Shown here in pieces: positions 48,871-56,858 of a stretch of 64,000 nucleotides of DNA. The translations under genes and the position numbers were made by a program. Source of the DNA: Chryseobacterium foetidum (lineage in GTDB: Bacteria; Bacteroidota; Bacteroidia; Flavobacteriales; Weeksellaceae); contig NZ_JAMXIA010000001.1 of NCBI RefSeq assembly GCF_025457425.1, forward strand, positions 372,001-436,000, read 5' to 3'. A model generated the notes under the pieces. The model had not been told where the DNA came from. It saw only the letters and a program-made list of their open reading frames with translations, and made no database searches. Position 1 is the first letter of the stretch; every line of letters begins with the position of its first letter.

Positions 48871-50589
48871 ATGCCAAATATCGACTCTAAAACAGTAGCG
48901 CTCATTGGTGGCGGTCCTGCTGCACTTTTCTTCTTTAAACATATTACAGCAAAAAAAATTACTCCAAAAAAAATAATTATTTTTGAGCAAAATCCGCATT
49001 TAGGAATGGGCATGCCATACGGCGCTTCGGGTGCAGGGAAAGAGCATGTAGCCAACATTTCAGCTAATGAAATTCCCAAATTGGTGACGGATATTGAAGA
49101 GTTTATTATCAAAAATGATCTCGGAAACTTTGGCGATTACACCACAACGGGAAAAATCAACAGAGATCAGGTTGTACCCAGACTTATCTTGGGCAAATAC
49201 CTTGAAAATCAGTTTAAATTTCTCGTAAAATCAGCCAAAAATTTAGGTATTGAGGTTGAAATCCTGCTGAATACAAAAGTAACAGACATCCAACCTGTTG
49301 ACGAAGTTTCATACAAAATAGTTACGTCTGCTGAAGAAAAGTTTTCTGCCGATGTTGTCGTGCTCAGCACAGGCCATCAGTGGATTAAATCTCTGGAAGG
49401 ACAACACGTTGGTTGGTTTGATTCTCCCTATCCACCTTCAAAATTCACGCAGACGACCAATTTCCCAGTTGCGGTGAAAGGTGCTTCGCTCACTGCCGTA
49501 GATATTATCAGAACGCTTTCAAGACTGAATGGGAAATTTTCATCCATCAATGAACATCAGCTTGAATACACATTAAATGAAGACGCAAGAGATTTCAAAA
49601 TAGATCTTTATTCGTTAAGCGGATTATTGCCTGCCCTGCGTTTTCATTCTGAAGACGAAGCATTTTCCACAGATTGGAAGATGTCTCTGAAGGAAATTTA
49701 TGAATACAAAAAGACACATGGCGGTTTTGTAGATCTTGATTATGTTTTCAATTTAAATTTTAAAAAAGTTGTAGAAAAAAAAGACCCTGGATTTTACAGT
49801 GAAATCAAAGATTTAACGATTGAAGAATTTGTAGAAAAAATGATGAAGCTTCGAAAAGAATTAGACAGCTTCGAACTCTTTAAGGCAGAATACACCGAAG
49901 CGGAAAAATCTATCCGAAGACATCAGTCGATCACATGGAAAGAAGCTTTAACATCCTTCAGCTACGCAATGAATTATCCGGCAAAACATTTTTCTGCAGA
50001 AGATATGCTTAGATTGACCAAAACGCTGATGCCGTTGATATCTATTGTAATTGCCGCACTCCCCCAGTCATCCTACCGTGAAATTATTGCCCTGCACGAT
50101 GCTAAAATTATCAGCCTGAGCAATGTTGATGCAAAAAGTACAGTCGAGCCTTATAAGGAAGAAGGTGCAGTCTACCGGTTTATTAATGGTGACGGCAAAC
50201 AGAAGGAATTAGTGTATAAAATGTATGTAGACGCCACCGGCCAGCGTGCAATGAATTTTAACGATCTTCCTTTCGAAGGTCTGAAAGATCAGGGTGCCGT
50301 TGCTTCCGGATATCTTAATTTTAAAAGCTCAGAGAAAGCTGCCGAACTGATGAACGATGGTGAAAAGATGATAAAAAAAGGCAGCAATGACAATTTTTAT
50401 CTTCAGGTAAAAGGACTCAGCATTAATGATAATTTTCAGGCACTCGATTCTTACGGTAAGGTGAAAGAAAACCTCTACATCATGTCTGTCGCTTACATTG
50501 GAGGGCTTAATCCAGATTATTCGGGGCTGGACTTTTGTGACACTGCTGCAGAAATCATCGCAGATTCTTTAGCCGGTGATTTGATATAA
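48871..50589 (+). CDS. FAD/NAD(P)-binding protein (NAD-binding 9 type)
   Basis: 572-aa flavoprotein. The dinucleotide-binding VALIGGGPAALFFFKHI is at the N-terminus, followed by EQNPHLGMGMPYGASGAGKEHVANISANE, the hallmark of the FAD-NAD(P)-binding family of Bacteroidota and proteobacteria. A second half has MYVDATGQRAMNFNDLPFEGL and closes with YIGGLNPDYSGLDFCDTAAEII. Substrate unknown. It ends in a terminator, and the 589-aa barrel gene lies 280 bp downstream in the same direction. Confidence 0.83.
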   Translation: MPNIDSKTVALIGGGPAALFFFKHITAKKITPKKIIIFEQNPHLGMGMPYGASGAGKEHVANISANEIPKLVTDIEEFIIKNDLGNFGDYTTTGKINRDQVVPRLILGKYLENQFKFLVKSAKNLGIEVEILLNTKVTDIQPVDEVSYKIVTSAEEKFSADVVVLSTGHQWIKSLEGQHVGWFDSPYPPSKFTQTTNFPVAVKGASLTAVDIIRTLSRLNGKFSSINEHQLEYTLNEDARDFKIDLYSLSGLLPALRFHSEDEAFSTDWKMSLKEIYEYKKTHGGFVDLDYVFNLNFKKVVEKKDPGFYSEIKDLTIEEFVEKMMKLRKELDSFELFKAEYTEAEKSIRRHQSITWKEALTSFSYAMNYPAKHFSAEDMLRLTKTLMPLISIVIAALPQSSYREIIALHDAKIISLSNVDAKSTVEPYKEEGAVYRFINGDGKQKELVYKMYVDATGQRAMNFNDLPFEGLKDQGAVASGYLNFKSSEKAAELMNDGEKMIKKGSNDNFYLQVKGLSINDNFQALDSYGKVKENLYIMSVAYIGGLNPDYSGLDFCDTAAEIIADSLAGDLI

Positions 50590-50868
50590 TTCTCACTATT
50601 ATGATTTTTTTTAATTACATTATGCTTCACTTTTTCACGGTGGAGCATTTTTTTCAGTTAAATCGACTTTAGAAGTTTTCGGTATATTTTAGAAGTGAAT
50701 CTACTGGTACTGACAGGCGTTTACAGATACCTTTGCCCTTGCTGAGATTAAAAATAAATTGTGAAATATTTTTAAATTTGACTTACCATTTCTGAGGTCA
50801 GGATAATTTTTGTACTTGCGATTATTTTTAATTGAACTCACATTTACACCAAAAATATTTCATTCAGA
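50590..50868. other. Intergenic region before the 589-aa gene
   Basis: 279 bp. A terminator lies at 50622-50654; the remaining 210 bp are AT-rich without a clear promoter of either type. Nothing else seen. Confidence 0.4.
50622..50654 (+). terminator. Terminator of the FAD protein gene
   Basis: Stem ATGCTTCAC/GTGGAGCAT (one G-T pair), 9-nt loop, seven T. Confidence 0.82.
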
Positions 50869-52638
50869 ATGACCAAAACTTCATTACACACTTTTCATAT
50901 TCCCGTTATGGGACTTGCTTACACTATTGATACACCAATCCGCGTAGCACATTTCGGAATTTCTTCTGTGATTTCCATTATTGACGACGAAATTACAGAA
51001 AGAATGAGAAATTTCTACAGCAAAAAATTTAATCTGGACTTCTCTCCGATTTCAAAAAAAAAGGACGATTACCGTGCTAAGAGAATCACTGCCTACCTTA
51101 ATCTGGTTGATGATCTGGTAAATGAACATTTTAAAAACTTTAAGGAAGAACTGGCTCAAAAAAGAAATACACTTAGAAATTTCATAGACATTCTGCCGAA
51201 TACCTCAAAAATCAAAGACGAACTGCAGCACTTTTTAGGTCAAAAAGATTTTTTGGCAACTGCTTTTAAAACCTTTATCGATCAGCATTTGTCAGCAGGT
51301 ACTATCGATGTCAATATTATGACGAAGGTAGACAAAGACAATTTTGTAAAAAACGAACAGCTTCCGGTGATTTACAATGATGCTCATGCATCCCTCCGCG
51401 GTTTTGCCAACAGCAGGCTTAGTGCGTCACTGGTGCTTTCGGCAGGTATGAATCCCAGACTGTACAGTTATATCGAGTCTTTTGAAGATTTTTATCCGGA
51501 TGAAAATAATGTGTTGAAAAAGAAAATTATTCTTAAAGTAAGCGATTTCCGTTCTGCAATGATTCAGGGGAATTTTCTTGCCAAAAAAGGACTGTGGGTA
51601 TCAGAGTACAGAATAGAATCCGGTTTAAACTGTGGCGGGCATGCCTTTGCTACCGAAGGATTGCTTCTGGGGCCTATTCTGGAAGAATTTAAAGTAAGAA
51701 AAAATGAGCTCAGCGAATCTGCTCATACTTTGATGACGACATCTCTCGAAAATAAACAACGTTATGTTCCCAAAAAACCTCTTGAAATGAAAATTACAGT
51801 CCAGGGCGGTGTGGGAACTGCTGAAGAACATCAGTTTCTGCTGGAAAACTATAGTGTAGACAGTGTTGGCTGGGGCTCTCCTTTCCTGCTCGTGCCTGAA
51901 GCTACAGCAGTAGATTCTGAAACAAGAAATCTACTTTCAAAAGCTAAAGAAGACGATTTTTACCTTAGTAATATTTCACCATTAGGTGTGTTTTTCAACA
52001 CTGTAAAAGGCAGTTCAAATGAAAAACTGAGGATTGAAAACGGACAGAAAAACCGCCACGGAAGCTCTTGTCCAAAAAAATTACTGGCTTTAAGCAAAGA
52101 ATATTCGCCGGAAGGAATATGTACAGCATCTAAGAAATATCAGGATTTAAAACTGAAAGAATTAAACTCCGAAAGGGAAGGTACCAAACCGGAAATCTAC
52201 AAAAAAAGAGCAGATGAAATCACTGACAAAGCCTGTCTCTGTGTTGGTTTGGTAAACTCGGCTTACATCGAACACGGCCTTGAAATTAAAGGAGAAAAAC
52301 AGGGCGTTGTGATTTGTCCGGGACCCAATCTCGCTTATTTTGACAAAGAAGTTACCCTCCAGGAAATGGTGAAACATATTTATGGAAATGCAAATATACT
52401 GTCAGACTCGTCTCGCCCGAATTTTTTGATAAATGAGCTTAAAATGTATGTAGATTATTTGAAAGAGAATAATTCTTCATCTACCGATGCCGCAATCAAA
52501 AAGTGGAATATATTCAGACAAAATCTTCTGAGCGGTATAGAATATTATGAAAATCTCTTTTTGAATTCTCCATATTTCAAAACGGAAACCGCAACCATAC
52601 TACTGGCATTACAGGTATATAAGAGTCAGCTTTCATGA
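50869..52638 (+). CDS. 589-aa protein, probable FMN-binding nitronate monooxygenase/IMPDH-like barrel with Cys-rich C-terminus
   Basis: I do not know this family. Pieces of a phosphate-binding TIM barrel can be read: IPVMGLAYTIDTPIRVAHFG at the N-terminus (first strand), SGLNCGGHAFATEG near 251-264 (like the EAGGH loop of nitronate monooxygenases), and ITVQGGVGTAEEHQFLLENY near 309-328 followed by SVGWGSPFLLVPEA (the GGI..G and G..F...E region). Between the first strand and the rest is a helical insert (about 45-150). The C-terminal part has Cys401, 418, 456, 458 and 483, a set that could hold an Fe-S cluster. No signal peptide. Confidence 0.7.
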   Translation: MTKTSLHTFHIPVMGLAYTIDTPIRVAHFGISSVISIIDDEITERMRNFYSKKFNLDFSPISKKKDDYRAKRITAYLNLVDDLVNEHFKNFKEELAQKRNTLRNFIDILPNTSKIKDELQHFLGQKDFLATAFKTFIDQHLSAGTIDVNIMTKVDKDNFVKNEQLPVIYNDAHASLRGFANSRLSASLVLSAGMNPRLYSYIESFEDFYPDENNVLKKKIILKVSDFRSAMIQGNFLAKKGLWVSEYRIESGLNCGGHAFATEGLLLGPILEEFKVRKNELSESAHTLMTTSLENKQRYVPKKPLEMKITVQGGVGTAEEHQFLLENYSVDSVGWGSPFLLVPEATAVDSETRNLLSKAKEDDFYLSNISPLGVFFNTVKGSSNEKLRIENGQKNRHGSSCPKKLLALSKEYSPEGICTASKKYQDLKLKELNSEREGTKPEIYKKRADEITDKACLCVGLVNSAYIEHGLEIKGEKQGVVICPGPNLAYFDKEVTLQEMVKHIYGNANILSDSSRPNFLINELKMYVDYLKENNSSSTDAAIKKWNIFRQNLLSGIEYYENLFLNSPYFKTETATILLALQVYKSQLS

Positions 52639-52710
52639 TTAATTTTGAAGGAAATCAATTGATTTTTTAGTAATCATGATGAAATCATATTTCATAAAAT
52701 TTAAATTGCT

Positions 52711-52718
52711 TAATTTTG
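52711..52718 (+). promoter_or_regulatory. Putative -7 box (TAATTTTG)
   Basis: TAATTTTG ends 7 bp before the ATG at 52726, predicting a leaderless or nearly leaderless transcript. Confidence 0.45.
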
Positions 52719-52725
52719 CTGCAAT

Positions 52726-53001
52726 ATGCCGAAAATACGTTCTACAGAAGACGGTTTAATATACATTAAATCTTCTTCCATCGAAAATTTAAAAAGACCC
52801 AACGCACTCGAAGGAGCTAAAGCGTTAGGAAAACCTGTAATCATTAATGTAAATCACATTGGTTTTCTAAGCTATAATAATGAAGGAAGGGTCACATTTT
52901 TTATGGCCAACGGTTTCGAAATTTCCATCAATATCTTTTTTGATGAGGCTGAACGTATTTTTAACTGTGCAAAAGGCGGTATTGCTGAAGAAATTGCATG
53001 A
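52726..53001 (+). CDS. Small hypothetical protein
   Basis: 91-aa cytoplasmic protein, no signal peptide, with alternating strands (GKPVIINVNHIGFLSYNN, GRVTFFMANGFEISINIFF) and a C-terminal helix DEAERIFNCAKGGIAEEI. One cysteine. No known family recognised. It starts 87 bp after the 589-aa gene with its own candidate -7 box. Function unknown. Confidence 0.6.
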   Translation: MPKIRSTEDGLIYIKSSSIENLKRPNALEGAKALGKPVIINVNHIGFLSYNNEGRVTFFMANGFEISINIFFDEAERIFNCAKGGIAEEIA

Positions 53002-53179
53002 TTAATGCCTGAATATGTCTGCTAAAATCTATACATTCAAAAACAGAGAAATTAAATAGATTTTCTATTCATAACATAAGATTATCAACGTTTAGACTGG
53101 TATTTGCAGGAAGTATATGTCTGTTAAGTATTCATTTTAAAGTATTAAATTTAAAAAAAATAAAAATTATGCACTCTAT

Positions 53180-53196
53180 TTGGTGTCATTATTGCA
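53180..53196 (+). promoter_or_regulatory. Sigma-54-like promoter TTGGTGTCATTATTGCA
   Basis: GG-N10-GC, TTGG at -24 and TTGC at -12. The predicted transcription start falls on the A of the ATG at 53207. The longer reading frame from 53180 is thereby unlikely. Confidence 0.5.
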
Positions 53197-53206
53197 TAAC
53201 CGAAAT

Positions 53207-53578
53207 ATGAGAAAAATTTACATCGTTGAAGATGATGATTCTATAAGAGAAATTCTGGAAATATTTCTTACTTCAGAAGACTATGATGTGCAATCGTTTG
53301 AAAATGTAAAAGAATTTGAGCAACGTGATAAGGAGGAAAAGCCTGATCTTTACCTCTTTGACGTTATGTTGCCCGATGGGTCTGGCATTGACCTTTGCAG
53401 CGAAATAAAAACCAGCAGTGAAAATGCGGAAATACCTGTTCTTATTATGAGTGCACATGCTCAGCTCAAACACTTTGCAGATGACTGCCAACCTGATGGT
53501 TTTATCTCTAAACCTTTCGATATTGATCACCTCTTACTCCAGATCAAAGAAATTATAGGCACCAGAGAACACCATTAA
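53207..53578 (+). CDS. Single-domain response regulator
   Basis: 123-aa receiver domain only. It has the acidic pair in VEDDDS, phosphoacceptor Asp52 in YLFDVMLPDGSG, the Ser/Thr in IMSAH and Lys102 in ISKPFDIDH. No output domain, so it acts through partner proteins or in a phosphorelay. No kinase is next to it, though the LOV kinase and another single-domain regulator are 3 kb away. Start chosen at 53207; the upstream frame is covered by the promoter-like site. Confidence 0.9.
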   Translation: MRKIYIVEDDDSIREILEIFLTSEDYDVQSFENVKEFEQRDKEEKPDLYLFDVMLPDGSGIDLCSEIKTSSENAEIPVLIMSAHAQLKHFADDCQPDGFISKPFDIDHLLLQIKEIIGTREHH

Positions 53579-53759
53579 TTTATAAAACAGATATTTTTTA
53601 AACTTTTCACTCAGATTTAGACATACCGTCTGACTTTCACAGAAATTTTAAAAATTAATCTCGGAAATTATTCTCACGTTACGTTTTTGTTTTGTAAGCA
53701 AAAATGCTCTTACTGTATTAAATATAAACATACCTCACGTGAAATATCTTCGAAAATAA

Positions 53760-53776
53760 TTGGAATACGTTTTGTT
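53760..53776 (+). promoter_or_regulatory. Sigma-54-like promoter TTGGAATACGTTTTGTT
   Basis: GG-N10-GT. Aligned with the xth site it shares TTGGAA, CGTTT, GTTT and the following ATAACAGATTCTCACCG leader. Predicted start about 53787. Confidence 0.5.
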
Positions 53777-53799
53777 TAGGTGATAACAGATTCTCACCG

Positions 53800-56283
53800 A
53801 TGAAAAATAAAACCCTACCCTCTTCTCAGCGTCGACGCAAGTGGCTTATATCCATTGCCGCCGTAATTGTAGCGTTAGCTGTACTTTTCCCGTTTGCTTT
53901 AGAGTATTATCTGGAAAAAAAGCTTCCCTCGCTCATCAGCAGTAAAACTCCCTACACAGTAAAATTAGCCGATTTTAAACTGAATCTTTTTAAAGGCAAT
54001 ATCTCTATACTGAAAGTTGATATTTCTACTAAAAACCCTTCAGATAAAAACATTACCCAGATTAATGGCAATGCAGAAAAAATTGAAATTACAGATCTTG
54101 GCATTGTAGCGGCAGCATTTAAAAAATCTTATAAAGCAGACAAAGTTTTTCTCACAAATTCTGATATTACAATGAGAATTGCAGCTCCGGCAAAAGAGGA
54201 GAAAAAAGAGAGAAAACCTTTAGATCTGCACGTCAATTCTCTGGAAATTAAGAATGTAAGTGCGAACGTATCTGATTCAAAGGGAAAACCTGTATTTAAA
54301 GGCAAAAATATCCATATTAATATCCAGGATATTAAACAGAGCGAGAGCTCATCTAAAATTCCTCTGGCTTTTTCAAAGATTAATATTGATGCGTCTGATG
54401 TGAAAATTGGCATCAACGAATTTTATGAAATTGATGCCGACAAAATCAGTACAGACAATAAAATTTTAACTTTAAATGCTTTTAGATTGAAGCCTTTACA
54501 GGATCCATCCCAATACAATGCAAAAAATGTATTTGATTTTGCAGCTGAACAGTTCGTTGCCAGAGATTTCAATGTAAGCCAGGACTCACTTATTGTTTCT
54601 CAGGTATCTTTTTTAAAACCCGACCTAAAAGTAATGTCGACTGGTAAAAATATTGTCGAAAAAAACAAAAATCCGAAAGAAGTTGAAATGAAAATCGGAA
54701 TGAAAAATATCAGCTTTCAAAATGGAAAAATTGCTGTAATACAGGCTAACAAAGAGAAAACTGCTTCGGTAGACAATTTTAATTTTAAACTCAGTGACAT
54801 TGTTTTTGATAAAAATACTGTGAAAGAGAAAATTCCGTTCAGATTTACCAACCATGATATTGAGGCGGAAAATATTTATTTTAAAACAGATCCGCTACAG
54901 GCGATAAAAGTATCTAAAATAACATCAAAAAACGCAGATATCACTGTTGATGATTTTAAAATGATTGCTTTGGGCAAAAGCGCTGTGAAAGATGTATTTT
55001 CTGTGTCAACAAAACAGCTTAAAATCCTAAAAAACACCAGCAAATTTAACGGTCAGAAACTTAGTTTGAATTTCGCCGGAATTGAGATTATTCAGCCTGA
55101 AATTGAAATCATTTCAGCAGTAAAAAAGCCACAGGCAAAATCAAAAAAAAACACTGTTCCTGAATTTTTGGCTCAAGTAGGATACATCAATATCATTAAT
55201 GGTAAAATAAAACAGTCTTCAAATTCTAAAGAAAAACTGTCTGTAGGCAAATTTGACATCAAATTGAAGACCGTAAAAGCAGATGCCAACACTCTGATGG
55301 GTTCTTTGCCATTCACAACTGCGAGTCACTACGTCAAAGCGGAAAAAGTAAATCTGGATGCAGGAAAATACTACAGTTTGAAAGCAGATGAAATAGTGAA
55401 TTCAGGAAAGAAAACAGATATTACCAATATTCAGTATTTACCAAAATATTCCAGACAGGCTTTCAGCAAAGTGATTGCAAAGGAAACAGACTTGTATACG
55501 TTGAAAGCAAAGAAAATTTCAATTTCTGATAGAGCTACTTCGTTTGGCAAAGACGGAATTATTGATATTGAAAAAATTTTCATTGACGGTCTTAACTGTA
55601 ATATTTACCACGATCTTGCCCCGCCAGATGACATTGCCGTGAGATATCTTTTCAGCAAAAAACTGCGCGATATGAAGATGCCGATGTTTGTGAAAAATGT
55701 TGTTTTGAAAAATTCTGAACTTGTATATGAAGAAGATGCTGACAACAGCAATATTCCCGGAAAAATTCTCTTCAATAATTTTAATGCAGATATTTCCAAT
55801 GTAAATAACGGTAAAATTAAAGGCAGACCCACTGTAATCAGCACTAATGCTGAGTTTGATTTTTATGACAATGCGCACACCAACGTCACCTGGAAATTTG
55901 ATGTATTGGACAGAGTCGATAAATTTACCATCAAAGGAAATATCCAGAAGCTTTCCGCTGAAAATGTAAATCTCTTTGTACGGCCTTATCTCAATGTAAC
56001 GCTTGATGGCAATATTGATTATCTGAAATTTGACTATTACGGCGATTCTCAGGGAATTGCTGGCAGATTCTATTTTAAATACAACGATATGTATGTAAAT
56101 CTGCTTAATAAAAAAGGGAAAGAGCGAAAACTCCTCACAACTTTAGCAAACTGGTTTGTCAAAAACGAATCTACCGGTGAACCAGATCATGTTGTGATTG
56201 AGAAAAAACGTGAGCCAGAACGCAGTTTTTTCAGCATGTTGTGGCAGGGAATCATGGAAGGTCTCAAGAAATATGTGATTTAA
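53800..56283 (+). CDS. AsmA/DUF748-like inner-membrane anchored protein
   Basis: 827-aa protein: a positively charged N-terminus (SSQRRRKW), one transmembrane helix (about 14-36), then a long periplasmic region of repeated amphipathic strands (VKLADFKLNLFKGNISILKVD, and IKVSKITSKNADITVDDFKM) and a C-terminal DUF748-like part with YLKFDYYGDSQGIAGRFYFKYND. This is the layout of AsmA/TamB-type bridges thought to move phospholipids across the periplasm. Stands alone with its own terminator and a promoter-like site shared in form with xth. Confidence 0.82.
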   Translation: MKNKTLPSSQRRRKWLISIAAVIVALAVLFPFALEYYLEKKLPSLISSKTPYTVKLADFKLNLFKGNISILKVDISTKNPSDKNITQINGNAEKIEITDLGIVAAAFKKSYKADKVFLTNSDITMRIAAPAKEEKKERKPLDLHVNSLEIKNVSANVSDSKGKPVFKGKNIHINIQDIKQSESSSKIPLAFSKINIDASDVKIGINEFYEIDADKISTDNKILTLNAFRLKPLQDPSQYNAKNVFDFAAEQFVARDFNVSQDSLIVSQVSFLKPDLKVMSTGKNIVEKNKNPKEVEMKIGMKNISFQNGKIAVIQANKEKTASVDNFNFKLSDIVFDKNTVKEKIPFRFTNHDIEAENIYFKTDPLQAIKVSKITSKNADITVDDFKMIALGKSAVKDVFSVSTKQLKILKNTSKFNGQKLSLNFAGIEIIQPEIEIISAVKKPQAKSKKNTVPEFLAQVGYINIINGKIKQSSNSKEKLSVGKFDIKLKTVKADANTLMGSLPFTTASHYVKAEKVNLDAGKYYSLKADEIVNSGKKTDITNIQYLPKYSRQAFSKVIAKETDLYTLKAKKISISDRATSFGKDGIIDIEKIFIDGLNCNIYHDLAPPDDIAVRYLFSKKLRDMKMPMFVKNVVLKNSELVYEEDADNSNIPGKILFNNFNADISNVNNGKIKGRPTVISTNAEFDFYDNAHTNVTWKFDVLDRVDKFTIKGNIQKLSAENVNLFVRPYLNVTLDGNIDYLKFDYYGDSQGIAGRFYFKYNDMYVNLLNKKGKERKLLTTLANWFVKNESTGEPDHVVIEKKREPERSFFSMLWQGIMEGLKKYVI

Positions 56284-56310
56284 AATAATTTTCACTTAAA
56301 TAACTTTACG

Positions 56311-56346
56311 ACTCACGCCTGAAAATTATCAGCCGTGAGTTTTTAT
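56311..56346 (+). terminator. Terminator of the AsmA-like gene
   Basis: Arms ACTCACG/CGTGAGT, then an inner CTGA/TCAG pair across a single C-C mismatch, followed by a T-rich tail. Confidence 0.85.
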
Positions 56347-56475
56347 TTCGGCGTCAGAAGTTAGTTGCCATCAAAAAATTTCCTTTGAAATATCCTCTTA
56401 CTAATTAATATTTTGGCAAAAAAAATCTCCCTGATCAATACAGAGAGATAAATGTGAAGTTTAAGTTTATCTGAT

Positions 56476-56847
56476 TTAATTTCCAAGAGATTCATTTACA
56501 AGTAATATGATTTCTTCAATATCAAAAGGCTTTGCCATAAAATGATTTGCTCCTGTTTCCAAAGCAATATCTTTTTCATTACGGCTTGCTGACAGCACTA
56601 TAATCGGTAGATTTTTCACCTCACGGTCAGATCGTATTTTTTTAATTAAATCATATCCGGAAAGCACGGGCATCCATAAATCCAAAAGAAGAAGATCGGG
56701 ACGTTCTGCCTTTACTTTTTCCAAAAGCAGCGTGCTGTCTATCTCTTTTGAAACCTCAAATCCTTCCGGTTCCAGCAACATTTCCAATACATCTAAAATC
56801 CCCTGATCATCGTCACAGATCATAATTTTCCTGTTTTCTCTATCCAT
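56476..56847 (-). CDS. Single-domain response regulator, partner of the LOV kinase
   Basis: 123-aa receiver domain: acidic pair in MICDDDQG, phosphoacceptor Asp56 in LLLLDLWMPVLSG, Ser in VLSASR and Lys106 in FMAKPFDIEE. No output domain. Its gene starts 11 bp after the end of the kinase gene on the same strand, so the two are almost certainly co-transcribed and act together. Confidence 0.92.
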   Translation of the reverse strand: MDRENRKIMICDDDQGILDVLEMLLEPEGFEVSKEIDSTLLLEKVKAERPDLLLLDLWMPVLSGYDLIKKIRSDREVKNLPIIVLSASRNEKDIALETGANHFMAKPFDIEEIILLVNESLGN

Positions 56848-56858
56848 TTTGAATTATT

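Noticed and set aside
53180..53578. Longer response regulator starting at 53180
   Set aside because: The extra nine residues are not receiver-like and the region contains a good sigma-54-like site; the ATG at 53207 starts MRKIYIVEDDD.
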